A stretch of DNA of 64,000 nucleotides from Rhodothermales bacterium (GTDB taxonomy: Bacteria > Bacteroidota > Rhodothermia > Rhodothermales > Bin80), in assembly GCA_958296045.1 (NCBI GenBank), contig CATQHT010000003.1:2602814-2666813 (forward strand), read 5' to 3'. The translations under genes and the position numbers were made by a program. Positions 27,033-36,658 of the stretch are shown here, piece after piece. The stretch's first letter is position 1; each line of letters starts with the position of its first letter. The notes below the pieces were generated by a model. It had not been told where the DNA came from, ran no database searches, and was given only the letters and a program-made list of their open reading frames with translations.

Positions 27033-27379
27033 TCCGAGTGATTGCTTGACCACTTTCTCGAACATGTTGGGGCGCGCCGCCGAGGACAGCTGACAGGAAG
27101 CGTATTTGATCTCTGCGTGGTGTGCTTCCGCTTTGCCTCGCATCCGGTAGAAGTCAGCCAAGCTCTGGGCATCGCATTCTTTCTCTGACAAGGACGTGAG
27201 CAGAAAGTAGTATTCCGGCTCGGACTTGGAGTCCGTCTTGGGCGCCATCACCACGCGCTGGGCCTCGTTCCAAGACTTCGCTTTATAGGTCAGCTCTATG
27301 CAGTGCTTAGGTGATCCGCCGTACTTAGCCACGGTCTTCTTCATCAACGTTTTCAGTTTCTTGTTCTTTTTCAGGTGCA

Positions 27380-27385
27380 TGACGT
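27380..27385. repeat. Target-site duplication of the IS21-type element, left copy
   Basis: TGACGT here and again at 34601-34606, on the two sides of the IS21-type element. Removing the element and one copy restores the transposase reading IDYVMHLKKNKKL. Confidence 0.85.
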
Positions 27386-28836
27386 TGTTCAGCGACAATT
27401 AGAATTGAGACCAGCGACAATTAGAATTGCGGGGGAAGGAATCGGTGAGATGCGTATCTACGGGCAGGATTGTTCACCTGTCAACACGCATTCATTATGG
27501 TTACCGATCAGCAAGTCAAGCTCCTGTTCAAGCTCGTTAACGGGAAAAAGAGGGCACGATCAACGGCTGCGGCGAAGGCTGGTATGTCTGAGAACACCGC
27601 ACGCAAGTACCTGCGTGCGGGCAAACTGCCGAGTGAGATGAAGACCGAGCGAACGTATCGCACGCGTCCCGACGCGTTTGCGGAAGTATGGGGCGAAATA
27701 CTGCCCTATTTGGAGGAGAACCCTGGGCTGGAGGTCAAGGCTGTGTTCGAGCACTTGCAGCGTCGCCACCCTGGCCAGTTTCAGTCGAGTCAGCTGCGCA
27801 CATTGCAGCGGCGTGTGAAGCGGTGGCGAGCCGAAGCGGGTCCTGGGAAGGAGGTCTTCTTTGACCAGGCATACGAACCTGGTGAGCGGGCGCAGTCGGA
27901 CTTCACCTGCATGAACAAGCTGGGCGTGACCATCCAAGGCCAGCCGTTTAAGCATATGCTGTTCCACTTCGTTTTGGCCTACTCCAACTGGGAGGCGGGA
28001 ACGATCTGCACGTCTGAGAGCTTTGAGGCGCTAAGTGCGGGGCTGCAGAATGCGCTCACGCAGTTGGGTGGTGTGCCCCGGCTGCACCAGACCGACTCTA
28101 TGAGCTGTGCGGTGCGCAATCTAAAGCGTACCGAGAAGGAGGGAGCCCCCTTTACCGACCGATATGGTGCTCTGATGCGGCATTACGGGATGGAGGCGCA
28201 GCACACGCAGCCACGGCGCTCCAACGAGAACGGGAAGATTGAGCAGAGTCACTTTCGGCTCAAGCGCGCGATCGGTAACCAGCTCGCCTTGCGGGGCAGT
28301 TCGGACTTTGAAAGCAGGCAAGAATATGAGGCATTTCTGGCCAAGGTGTTTGCGGGGCGCAATGCTAATCGAGAGGCCCGTCTCAAAGAGGATCAGGCCA
28401 AGCTGCGCTCGTTACCCGAGCGGCGCCTGAACAGCTATCAGCGCAGACGTATGCGCGTGAGCAAGGGCGGGTTGGTCCGCGTGAAGAAGAACTGGTATTC
28501 GGTTAATAGTCGGCTGATCGGGGAGCTGGTGGATGTACGGATTTATGCGGAGCGGATCGAGGTGTGGTATGCGCAGCGGCGCGTGACGCATATGCCACGG
28601 CTCCACGGCACAGGTAAGGCTCGGGTCGAATACCGCCATGTGATTGATATGCTGGTGCGCAAGCCTGGAGCCTTTGCTCATTATCGGTACAAGGCCGATC
28701 TATTTCCGTCTCATACGTTTCGCATGGCGTATGACGAGCTAAAGCGTGTCCACTCGAGCTCGCTTGCGGCCGACAAGCAATACCTGCGCGTGCTGCATCT
28801 GGCGGCCAAAGAGAGCGAAGCCGCCGTATCTGCTGC

Positions 28837-28844
28837 GCTTAGCC
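28837..28844. repeat. Target-site duplication of the IS256-like element, left copy
   Basis: GCTTAGCC here and again at 32114-32121. Eight bases is the usual duplication for IS256-type elements. The copies lie inside istA and join its reading frame when the insert is removed. Confidence 0.9.
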
Positions 28845-28879
28845 CTGCCCTTTACCCATATCGCGACCTAGTCTGACGA

Positions 28880-29465
28880 CTTCGATGGCGCCAAAGGGCC
28901 CCCCGCCGCTATCAAGGAGGTCTTCGGCGGCTTCGTGCAGGTGCAGCGCTGCTGTTGGCACAAGCGGGAAAACGTTGTGGCCCACATGAGCAAAGAAGAT
29001 AAGCTCGTATATCGGGCGCGCCTGCAGAAAGCCTATCACATTCCAGACTACAGAGACGCGAAGGCGGAACTCCTATCGATCAAGGACGACCTGGAAGCCT
29101 CCAACCAACTCAAGGCCAGGAAGAGTCTGGAGGAAGGCATGGAGGACACGCTCACGATCCAAAGGCTCGCAATAGCCAAAGAGCTCGGCCAAAGCCTGCG
29201 CACCACCAACTGTATTGAGAATCTCAATAGTACCCTCGGCAGATTGACGCGCAATGTTTGCAGTTGGAACAACTCGGCACAGGTCCACCGCTGGATGGCG
29301 CTGGCTCTCATGTATGCAGAACCCAAACTGAAAACCATCCCCAATCACCAACACCTGCTCAAGCTCCGAAAGGCGCTTATGAAGGTCAGGGCCCGACTGC
29401 CAAACCCCAAAATCCCCTTCTCCCCCCAGCGGGTGCCTTGGACCTATCTTCAGGCCCAGCAATAG
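28880..29465 (+). pseudogene. IS256-family (mutator) transposase, C-terminal fragment
   Basis: About 195 residues, starting inside the gene just after the left inverted repeat: FDGAKGPPAAIKEVFGGFVQ, then VQRCCWHKRENVVAHMSKED, the IS256 signature 'Q.C..Hk..nv'. Further on come RTTNCIENLNSTLGRLTRNV with the catalytic Glu region, then the stop at 29465. The N-terminal half with the first catalytic Asp is gone, so it is not active. Confidence 0.9.
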
Positions 29466-29656
29466 TGCTCAGTTCGCGGCGATGAGTGATCATGCGGAGC
29501 ACCCTTGCTGACTTTTTGCACTTCGCCGCCCGTAAGGTTTCGACATGCCGTCACTCAATGTGCGTTCAGACTTGCATTAGAGGTATCCACTGCTTACGAT
29601 GCCAGTGCTGCTCCGTGGTGGCGTGCCTCTGGCTCGTGCGTCGATGCGCGACAGGG

Positions 29657-31969
29657 TCAAGAAAGTATGCTGCTCCCATGGCCATAGTCGCAACCAAGCC
29701 CTTCTCGATACGCTGCCGGCAGTATTTCGTACCCAAAGCAAATGGTGGATAGTCGCTCTAATCCGCGCCACATGATCTGAAAGCCGGGCGGTCCATCGCG
29801 AGTTCGATTCTGATAGCCGCCCATTACTGCTACTAGCAGAAGCGCCGCTTCCAGGGTGCGGGGTACCGGCAGCTTCACGTTCTTAGCATAAAAGGAGAGA
29901 GCAATCAACTGCATCGGGGAGAATATCAGCTCGGCGTCTAATCCAGGGACGGCACGCCCCAGTAAGGTGAGCATCATGACATAGCAGGCGATCACGCAGT
30001 ACACCGCCAACCCACGTTCCAGGCGCGCTGCCGAACGCATCGCCATGCGTTCCACCTTACAGCCACTCTTGAGCACGCGGAAAAAGTCTTCAACACGCCA
30101 TCGCCGGGTATAATAAGTCAGGATCTGCACCGCTTCTTCTGCGCTGTGCACCGCCATACTGGTCAGCAGATACCATTCCACCGCCTTCTCTCCCTTCGGG
30201 GGCGCGATCTCCCGGACATGCACGCCGTACATCGCTACGGATCCCCCTTGCCGCTGCGTGGCGGGCAGCTGTACGCAATGGTAGCGTACCTCGGCTCGGG
30301 CAATACGGTGACTACGTCCGTGGCGCACCTTCTTCCTGGAAGACTTCGGACGCGCCGTGACCCGTTGGATCTCTATCCGCACCTTCGCAGCGGCAGGACC
30401 GCTGCGAAGCGTCGCAAACAGCTTTTTATTCTTCGCCAGTCTCCGGTCATGACGGGCGCGGACCAGGAGTTCCACGCGATCCTGTGCCCGCTGGGCGGCA
30501 AATAGCGCAAAGTTATCCGCCTCTCGGTCCATCACGCAGATGAGGCGACACTGCTTGGGAATCTCCTCTGCTGCTTCGCAGATGTCCAGAAATCCGTCTA
30601 ACCACTGCTGCGATCGAGGTTTGAGCGGTCCCGTATCTGGATCCCGATAACTACAACGTAATATCCCCAGAGGCAGGCCATCGGTAGTAGTAACCAGCGT
30701 GGCATGAAGGGGCATCCCACGGGATTTTGCTTTCGTCTGGTTGGTACCTATGACCTGCAAGTCTTCACAGGCGGGTCGCGTGCTGAAATTCAGCTTGGTG
30801 GTATCCTGTATGCAGAGTACCACCTTCTGACTCCGTATCCGCTCAATCGTACGTTTGCGATGCGGCGCCAGCATGTTTTCGGGTGTTACGTCGGTCTGCT
30901 TGCTGCTCAGAAGCCGGTAATGGGCCTTCACCGCCGCCCTATCATGGCTTATATGGGAGCATATAGGCTTTCCTATCACATCGGCCAACAACGAGGCGCT
31001 CTTCACCAACCGCGTGGACAGCCGCCGGTCTCCCAGCGGAGCATCTCCGAACTCTGCCTCAACCCAGTTGTCCATGCCTTCGTGCGGTTGCCTGACCGGA
31101 CGCAGCGCCACCTCGGGTACGCCCAAGTACGAGCGCCACCGGCGGTCCACTTCGTACATGAACAAGGCCTTCGGCGCTTCTTCTTTGGAATGTGCGTGGC
31201 GCTTGCCCCCAGCAGTATAGCCGATGGACAGAAAATTGGCCGCCTTGAAGCACGTACCTTTCCATGGAGGTTCCACATACGTTTCTATCAACCAGGGGTG
31301 GTATCCATAAAGCGCATAACAGTCGTCAGATAACTGCTTCAACACCCTGCCGAGTACGTGACTGGCCAGGTATTTGCAAGTGCCGCGTATCAGAAAGCGG
31401 CTCAAACAGAAGATGCGGTGGAGGTGCGCTTGGCGTTGGGCATCGCTCCATGCCATGAAGTGTTCCCTTGCGGCCAAGCGCAAGGCCGGGGCGGAAAAAC
31501 CTACCGCGCCCAGATATCCATGTGCGCTCACTACCAGGTACCGCAGCTGGGCACCAACAAGGGTGGTCGTACCACGAGGATGCTCATGGTGCAGCAGGGT
31601 ATTCCACACCGCACGCTGTGCTGCGGTCCGAACTCGTACCACTGCAAGACCTACCACCTCACCCAAAGTCGCTGGCATTGCCACCGGTGGAGCAACCGCC
31701 TCGTCCAACAGGCGGGGCGACGCCTGCGCAGCATGATTGTTGAGCGGTGCTGGCAGCGTGATCTCACCCCGTGCCTCCAGCTTCAAGAGGGCTTTCGCGC
31801 AGGTAGCTACCTGTGCCCTGCCTTTGGCATCTACAAATCCAAAGTCCTCACATACACGGCGCGCAATCGCGGTGCGATTGGGAAGGCTCTCGTCAGAGAG
31901 CCTCTTCTTCAAGCGAATGCGCCCCCGGGGAGCACTGAGAGTCCGCAAAATCTGATTCTGCTCGAACAT
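29657..31969 (-). CDS. IS4/Tn5-like transposase fused to a DruA (DUF4338) domain
   Basis: 770 residues with no internal stop. An N-terminal helical region is followed by a DUF4338/DruA-like domain at about residues 90-285: VWNTLLHHEHPRGTTTLVGA, LSRFLIRGTCKYLASHVLGR, ETYVEPPWKGTCFKAANFLS. DruA is a component of the Druantia anti-phage system, and the same domain is found in transposase-like proteins. From about residue 300 comes a Tn5-type transposase: the DNA-binding part (NWVEAEFGDAPLGDRRLSTR) and the catalytic residues D389 (CIQDTTKL), D481 (VMDREAD) and the Glu of YYTRRWRVEDFFRVLKSG. It seems intact and may be the transposase of the nested element. Two inputs are visible: a copy here and a dead fragment at 14850-15115. 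Confidence 0.85.
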   Translation of the reverse strand: MFEQNQILRTLSAPRGRIRLKKRLSDESLPNRTAIARRVCEDFGFVDAKGRAQVATCAKALLKLEARGEITLPAPLNNHAAQASPRLLDEAVAPPVAMPATLGEVVGLAVVRVRTAAQRAVWNTLLHHEHPRGTTTLVGAQLRYLVVSAHGYLGAVGFSAPALRLAAREHFMAWSDAQRQAHLHRIFCLSRFLIRGTCKYLASHVLGRVLKQLSDDCYALYGYHPWLIETYVEPPWKGTCFKAANFLSIGYTAGGKRHAHSKEEAPKALFMYEVDRRWRSYLGVPEVALRPVRQPHEGMDNWVEAEFGDAPLGDRRLSTRLVKSASLLADVIGKPICSHISHDRAAVKAHYRLLSSKQTDVTPENMLAPHRKRTIERIRSQKVVLCIQDTTKLNFSTRPACEDLQVIGTNQTKAKSRGMPLHATLVTTTDGLPLGILRCSYRDPDTGPLKPRSQQWLDGFLDICEAAEEIPKQCRLICVMDREADNFALFAAQRAQDRVELLVRARHDRRLAKNKKLFATLRSGPAAAKVRIEIQRVTARPKSSRKKVRHGRSHRIARAEVRYHCVQLPATQRQGGSVAMYGVHVREIAPPKGEKAVEWYLLTSMAVHSAEEAVQILTYYTRRWRVEDFFRVLKSGCKVERMAMRSAARLERGLAVYCVIACYVMMLTLLGRAVPGLDAELIFSPMQLIALSFYAKNVKLPVPRTLEAALLLVAVMGGYQNRTRDGPPGFQIMWRGLERLSTICFGYEILPAAYREGLGCDYGHGSSILS

Positions 31970-32257
31970 GCTACTATAGTAAGCAACACGACTTACAATG
32001 TCAAGTGGTCCCTATGGGCCGGGGGCAGACCTGAGCACTATTGCTGGGCCTGAAGAGAGGTCCAATGCACCCGCAGAGTCGTCAGACTAGGTCGCGATAT
32101 GGGTAAAGGGCAGGCTTAGCCAGTTGCTCAATAGTACGCAGCCGCTTACGCTCGTTTCGGTAAAGACGCTCATGAATCAAGAGATTGAGGAGCCATCGGT
32201 GCAGGTTTGTGCGGTGGATCTGAGCGCCTATAATAGCCTGTTACACCACGAAGCGCA

Positions 32258-33058
32258 ATGAAGACACTGACCACCGCGCAGCTGGACCGTGCGCTGCGTG
32301 CAGGCTTGAAGGAGCTTCGTTTGCCGAGTATGCGCGACGGCTACCGGGATAGGGCGGACTTGGCTCGACGGGAGTCTTTGAGCTTTGAACGGTTCTTGTG
32401 GGAACTGGTCGAGACGGAGGTGCACACCCGCCGCAACAACCGGATACAGCGCTGGCTCCGGGAATCCGGGCTACCACTGGAGAAAACCATGGACACGTTT
32501 GACCGGGGTCGGCTGCCAGTTCGAATCGATCACCATGTGAGCGTGCTCCTAGAAGGTGGCTTTCTGGATCGCAAGGAGAATGTGCTGGCCTTCGGTCCTC
32601 CAGGCAGCGGAAAGACCCATTTGCTGTGTGCGCTGGGCCGGGAGCTCATCTTTCAGCACCGCCGCGTGAAGTTTTATCGCTGCGGCATGCTCGTCCAGCA
32701 ACTACTCGCCGCTAAGCGCGACCTGCGATTACCGCAGATGCTGAAGCGCCTGAGGCGATACGAGGCGCTGATCCTGGACGACATCGGCTACGTACAGCAC
32801 AGCCGCGAAGAGATGGAGGTCTTGTTCCACTTGCTGGCCGAACGCTACGAACGCGGCAGCATCCTGATTACCAGCAATCTCGCCTTCAGCCACTGGGAAA
32901 GCATCTTCAAGGATCCGATGACCACCGCCGCTGCCATAGATCGCATCGTGCATCACAGCGTGATCCTGGAGCTCAACCTGCCCAGCTATCGACTGGAAGC
33001 ATCCAGGCAGCGGCAACAAGCCCAGCATAAACCTAGTATTAACACAGCAGCCCCTTAG
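32258..33058 (+). CDS. istB: IstB ATPase of the IS21-type element
   Basis: 266 residues with the IstB/DnaC-like AAA+ core: Walker A GPPGSGKTHLLCALG near residue 112, Walker B LILDDIGYVQHSREE, then LITSNLAFSHWESIFKD, the usual IstB sensor region. IstB binds target DNA and activates IstA. The ATG overlaps the stop of istA (ATGA at 32257-32260). The gene is complete, although istA is now interrupted, so the element is unable to move unless another copy supplies IstA. Confidence 0.9.
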   Translation: MKTLTTAQLDRALRAGLKELRLPSMRDGYRDRADLARRESLSFERFLWELVETEVHTRRNNRIQRWLRESGLPLEKTMDTFDRGRLPVRIDHHVSVLLEGGFLDRKENVLAFGPPGSGKTHLLCALGRELIFQHRRVKFYRCGMLVQQLLAAKRDLRLPQMLKRLRRYEALILDDIGYVQHSREEMEVLFHLLAERYERGSILITSNLAFSHWESIFKDPMTTAAAIDRIVHHSVILELNLPSYRLEASRQRQQAQHKPSINTAAP

Positions 33059-33108
33059 CGGTTCCATGGAGCCGTCGCGAGCGCTTAGCCGTCGCGGCGG
33101 GCTCTGCC

Positions 33109-33920
33109 CTTACCTAGTGCTAATCCAGATGAGATACTCACACCCAATAGTGGATCTGAGCGCTTATGACGGTCCGCAGCGTCCATGGAACAGGTTGATC
33201 GCGATACCGCCGAGCAGAAAGGTCGGTTCACCGGGAGTCTGTCCGGTGTCTCCGAGCTGTTCAGGCCGTCTGCCGAAGCATCGGGTCAACAAGCAGCGGA
33301 ATTGCGGATTCCCGCGTCAACATGCCCAGCAAAATCCCTTGAGAACGCAGCAGCTCCTTAGTGGTTCCATGGAGCCGTCGCGAGCGGCTAGCAGTTGCAG
33401 CGGGTCTGCCCTTACCTAGTGCTGATCCAGATGAGATACTCGCACCCAATAGTGGATCTGAGCGCCTATGACGGCCTACAGCGTCCATGGAACAGGTTGT
33501 TGATCGCGATACCGCCGAGCCGAAAGGCCGGTTCACCGGGAGTTTGTCCGACGTCTCCGAGCTGTTCATGCCGTCTGCCGAAGCATCGGGTCAACAAGCA
33601 GCGGAATTGCGGAGTCCCGCGTCAACATGACCAGCAAAATCTCCTAAAAACGCAGCGGCTCCTTAGTGGTTCCATGGGGTCGTCGCGAGCGGCTAGCGGT
33701 CGCAGCGGGTCTGCCCTTACCTAGTGCTGATCCAGATGAGATACTCGCACCCAATAGTGGATCTGAGCGCCTATGACGGCCTGCAGCGTCCATGGAACAG
33801 GTTGATCGCGATACCGCCGAGCATACAGCTTCGTTCACCGGGAGTCTGTCCGGTGTCTTCGAGCTGTTCATGTCGTCTGCCGAAGCATCGGGTCAATAAG
33901 CTGCGGAATTGTGGATTCCC
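33109..33920 (+). repeat. Tandem repeats of about 303 bp derived from IS21 sequence
   Basis: Units start with CTTACCTAGTGCTRATCCAG at 33109, 33411 and 33716 (periods 302 and 305). Each contains GTGGATCTGAGCGC(C/T)TATGACGG, like the sequence before istB (32215), and ends with a sequence like the istB 3' end and its downstream bases (CCTTAGTGGTTCCATGG). They look like internally deleted istB copies in a row. The open frames across them (33066, 33395, 33724) follow from the period and are not genes. Confidence 0.85.
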
Positions 33921-34100
33921 GCTGGAGAAGATCTCGGGGGTCTGTGATCAAACGCGGCCGCCCACTCGCATCCATCATGACCTGAGCGTGTACTTGGAAG
34001 GCGGCTGCCGGGACCAGGGAGCACACAGGACCCCCTTCAGTCCACCGAACAGCGGTGAGAGGTCCTTGCTGTGTTCTGGGTTGCACGGTTCCGGATCGCC
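33905..34100 (+). pseudogene. Decayed istB fragment
   Basis: After the third repeat unit the sequence follows the istB region around residues 67-125 (CTGGAGAAGA..., then ATCCATCATGACCTGAGCGT against ATCGATCACCATGTGAGCGT, then CCACCGAACAGCGG near the Walker A), with many small indels. It is not translatable as one frame. Confidence 0.7.
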
Positions 34101-34500
34101 GTATGATGCTCAGGGACACGTGAGAAAGGCGCTTACGACGGTCTCAGCCCGGACACCCTGGTACGCCTCCAGCACAGGCGAGAGCGCACCGAGGGCCTGT
34201 ACGATGGCTACAGAGACCGCACGAAAGCGATCCCGCGAGGAAACGGTATCGACCAAACGGGGCAGCCTACGAACCACCCGCCCCGTTGCCTTCAGCCAGC
34301 CGGAAACCAACGGCACGCCTATGGTGGGGGTGACGGCCGCCCTAAACAGGCTCCAGCAGCACTACCACAGCGGATGACTGGAAGCCTCCAACCAACGCCA
34401 ATCAAACAAGGAAATACCTGAATCATATGTCTCCCATACAGCAGTATCTTTACCCCGAACGAACGAGGTACGGACCACTGAACGCCTACGAAATCGGACA
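34101..34500. other. Right arm of the IS21 span, no gene seen
   Basis: About 400 bases between the istB fragment and the hairpin. A short stretch (34140-34320) may be another decayed coding remnant, but I cannot match it to a family. Confidence 0.4.
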
Positions 34501-34540
34501 GACTCCCCGGCTTCGCAGCTCGCTGCTCCGCCGGGGAGTC
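34501..34540. terminator. GC-rich hairpin near the right end of the IS21-type element
   Basis: GACTCCCCGG and CCGGGGAGTC form a perfect 10-bp stem with a 20-base loop, 20 bases inside the right end repeats. There is no T run, so a classical terminator is doubtful; it may shield the element from outside transcription. Confidence 0.45.
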
Positions 34541-34600
34541 TCCTCCTCCCGAAACGCAATTCTAATTGTCGCTGGTCTCAATTCTAGTTGTCGTTGGACA

Positions 34601-35390
34601 TGACGTAGTCGATGCCATCGTTTTCGAGGCGCTCGTACGTGATGGGGCTGTTGAAGCCCGCGTCGGCACGCACGATAATCCGTTCGGCGACGTGCTTCTG
34701 CCCTGCTTTCGCAATCCGGTGGATGAATTGATGGCTATCTCTTGCGTCATTCATAGCGCCAGGACGCAGTTCTGCTCCCAGCGCATCCCCCGTGGGCCCG
34801 CATGTGGCCACCATAGGCAAATATATCCTGTGCCTATAGTGCGCATTATATTCGCTGCCTTCCTGCTTCCCGTACACTTCTACGGGATAGCTATCCACGT
34901 CGATGACCAGCTCCGGCACGCGCTTGCCTCCGTTGCGGGTGTATATCGTCTCCATTCCCAGCCGGGTGACCGTGTCGGACAGATGCTGGAGCTTGGGCTC
35001 TTCGCTGAGCTGGTCAATAGTGCGTGACAGCGTCGGCTGCGAAGCTAAGCGGTGTTTGGCCTCTAGCACCTTTGCACCTCGCTGGTTACGGCAGGCCACG
35101 CGGAAGGCGGGGTCGTTCTTTAAGGCTTCCGCTGAGCGCAGACGATCCCATCCCTGCATGAACGACAGCAGCACCTGCTGCAGCAGCTCAGGCAGCGAGT
35201 GCCGGACACGGCGCTTGTCGCGGGAGTCCTTCAAGCCCTCCATCAGCATCGCAATCAAGCCCGTCAAGTCCAGCAGGCGACGACCAATAAAGGCGCCCGC
35301 ATCGGACGTCAACTGATCGGGCTTATCAAAACTCACCTTAACCGAGCGGTTGTGCGACGCGAACGTTTTCAACGTGTTGGATGCGGACAT
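34601..35390 (-). pseudogene. IS1380-family transposase, N-terminal part
   Basis: From ATG 35390 the frame encodes the N-terminal part of an IS1380 transposase: LTSDAGAFIGRRLLDLTGLI, RHSLPELLQQVLLSFMQGWD, then VPELVIDVDSYPVEVYGKQE with the first catalytic Asp, GAMNDARDSHQFIHRIAKAG, and VRADAGFNSPITYERLENDG with the second. At YVM the frame runs into the IS21 end and stops after a few foreign residues. The rest is at 26361-27385. Without the insertion the protein would be about 600 residues. Confidence 0.9.
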
Positions 35391-36658
35391 GGGCTCACTG
35401 GATCATGGATGGTACGTGTAGCGGTCCTTCTGGCACCGTGACGCGCTCGTGCTGGTGTGCGCAAGCCCGCCCAGCGGTAAGGGGACCCCCTGCCTCATGG
35501 CTGCTGTACCGTCCTATACGCCGCAACAATGAGGTAGTCCAAAGGTAACAATTAGTTTTGTCAAAGTCAAGTATGAGAGTCACATCGTGCGTAATGCCGC
35601 TTCGCGTGCCACGGTCCGCAGCCCTTCGGCCATCGTCGCCAGGACCCATAACCCTGGCACGGTGCTCCCGGCTCGCCGCAAACAGCCCATAACCATCCTG
35701 CACCCAGTGCCGTGCATGCGACCGATGCAGGCCGCACTCGCAATGCCGAATCGGCCATGACCATGTCCGCCGTCTAGCAGACCGATCCGCCTGCCTCTTG
35801 GTGCCCCTCTCAAGCTCGCCCAGGCGCAGAAATCCCGGGCTCTGCCCGGAAGGTGGATGCCTGCTAGGACGGGCAAAAGGGCCCAAAATGGGCCACGTCT
35901 CGTTCACCCACCGGGTGAATCCGTACTATCCCTCCAACTGCCCCAAAACACGTATAAACTATGTTTATACTATGGCCTAAATGCAATTAAGTGGGCGAGC
36001 AGAAGCACGCCAAACTCTTGTTTTGGGACCACCCGCTGCAAATCAATAGGCAAAAGCCTCTTTATTCGCTGAAATGGACCGTATAAACGCCCTTCTAGTT
36101 GAAATTTGACGCACTCAGGGTTATATGTATTGTAACAAAGTATCCATGCAATGCTTTGCTGCTGTTTTATGCAAATCTCAGACGTGAATTATGCGGGTTT
36201 AAGGCGTTGCCAGCATGTACGACACGCTACCCAATTCCCAACTGGCGAAGGCTCTGGGAAAGCATGTTGTTCTGTCCTCCTCCTCTGCTGGCGCCTTCCG
36301 CTGCGAGAGCCTGAAAGATTGTATGTTATAAACAGGATAACTGGGAATTCCAGAGGCCTGAAAGGCCGTCGTGTGTCTCGGGCGGATTGGTGGCACCTCA
36401 AATGTAGCTTCTCATTGCCTGTTTCCGTCCACCAACCGCCTAACTCACAGCCCGCGTGCGCGTAGCCTACCGCAAAACAAGATCCGTTTCCCCATCGAAC
36501 GCCCCAAATTTAGAATCGCTGAAAAGTATTAGTAAGATGTTGCGAAGACGAAAGAGGTGATTGTGCGTAAGTCGTGCCAGTGGTTCACCGAATGCCCTGG
36601 TGAATAGTGTGGGTGTGAGGAGGCTGGAGGCGCCGCGCAGCAAATCATGTATGCCCCA
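35391..36658. other. Long stretch without a supported gene
   Basis: 1.27 kb from the IS1380 transposase start to the virB8 stop. The part to about 35545 should be the end of the IS1380-type element. At 35567-35880 the minus strand has a weak DDE-like look (MVMADSALRV), possibly a dead transposase piece. From 35930 to 36640 the DNA is clearly more AT-rich than the neighbours, and I see no gene, tRNA or repeat there. The virB8 stop lies just beyond. Confidence 0.5.

Larger units (their letters stand above)
26361..27385 (-). pseudogene. IS1380-family transposase, C-terminal part with octapeptide repeats
   Basis: This is the 3' part of the transposase whose 5' part is at 34601-35390. It contains HCIELTYKAKSWNEAQRVV, the SLADFYRMRGKAEAHHAEIK region with the catalytic Glu and NAVRLLLNVMAYQLIHIG. 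It ends with THRHARRLHFYLAESAKKLW-type residues usual for IS1380 (DDE group 1). Inserted between two conserved blocks, after NMFEKVVKQSLG, are nine copies of an acidic octapeptide DESD(S/N)KTQ. A Pro/Glu/Asn-rich stretch also lies near the end. Both make the protein longer than the family's usual 430-500 residues. The reading from 27398 is not a real start; it begins at the IS21 junction. Confidence 0.85.
28845..32113. mobile_element. IS256-like fold-back element carrying a DruA-IS4 transposase
   Basis: Perfect 37-bp inverted ends (28845-28881 and 32077-32113, starting CTGCCCTTTACCCATATCGC) and an 8-bp target duplication fit the IS256 family. Inside, only the C-terminal part of the IS256 transposase is left at the left end. 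At the right end the last 40 bases of the same gene are present in reverse (32025-32062 against 29437-29473). Both ends are therefore copies of one end, and the middle is filled by the DruA-IS4 gene. Confidence 0.8.
27497..32259 (+). pseudogene. istA: istA transposase gene of the IS21-type element, interrupted
   Basis: Coding parts are 27497-28844 and 32122-32259. The first encodes an HTH N-terminus (RSTAAAKAGMSENTARKYL) and the integrase core: FDQAYEPGERAQSDFTCM with the first Asp, RLHQTDSMSCAVRN with the second, and HTQPRRSNENGKIEQSHF with the Glu. After the insertion the frame resumes as QLLNSTQPLTLVSVKTLMNQ and ends VDLSAYNSLLHHEAQ-stop, a normal IstA ending. The stop TGA overlaps the istB ATG. 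The stop seen at 28874 belongs to the inserted element, not to istA. Both gene ends are otherwise sound, so the insertion is probably recent. Confidence 0.9.
27386..34600 (+). mobile_element. IS21-type element with nested insertions
   Basis: The ends are inverted: left TGTTCAGCGACAATTAGAAT, right (reverse) TGTCCAACGACAACTAGAAT. Both are followed by GAGACCAGCGACAATTAG, so each end has the repeated CGACAATTAGAATTG units usual for IS21. It carries istA and istB, which overlap by ATGA when the insert in istA is ignored. The 7.2-kb span is long because an IS256-like fold-back element (28845-32113) and decayed istB repeats (33109-34100) are included. A 6-bp duplication (TGACGT) flanks it. Confidence 0.9.
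26105..35545 (-). mobile_element. IS1380-type element split by an IS21-type element (outer ends approximate)
   Basis: The transposase halves at 34601-35390 and 26361-27385 rejoin in frame when the IS21 element is removed. The left limit is estimated from a second partial copy at 58405-58833, which shares the sequence around TTGGAATTCGTG (26124). I could not find matching inverted ends at the right side, so that limit is a guess. Confidence 0.55.

Noticed and set aside
26800..27093. Hydrophobic repeated frame on the + strand (SSWVLLSL units) resembling a repeat membrane protein
   Set aside because: It is the antisense of the octapeptide repeats in the IS1380 transposase; the flanks on that strand are not protein-like.
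28845..28876. Natural end of istA at 28876 (SPALYPYRDLV)
   Set aside because: These codons are the inverted end of the IS256-like element; the genuine IstA end is at 32259, overlapping istB.
33066..34377. Three + strand frames of about 110-217 residues with similar sequences
   Set aside because: They come from the 303-bp tandem repeat derived from istB; the true istB frame is not the one translated.
35395..35907. 170-residue minus-strand frame right of the IS1380 transposase
   Set aside because: No recognisable domain; only a weak DDE-like look in another frame. Not enough to name a gene.
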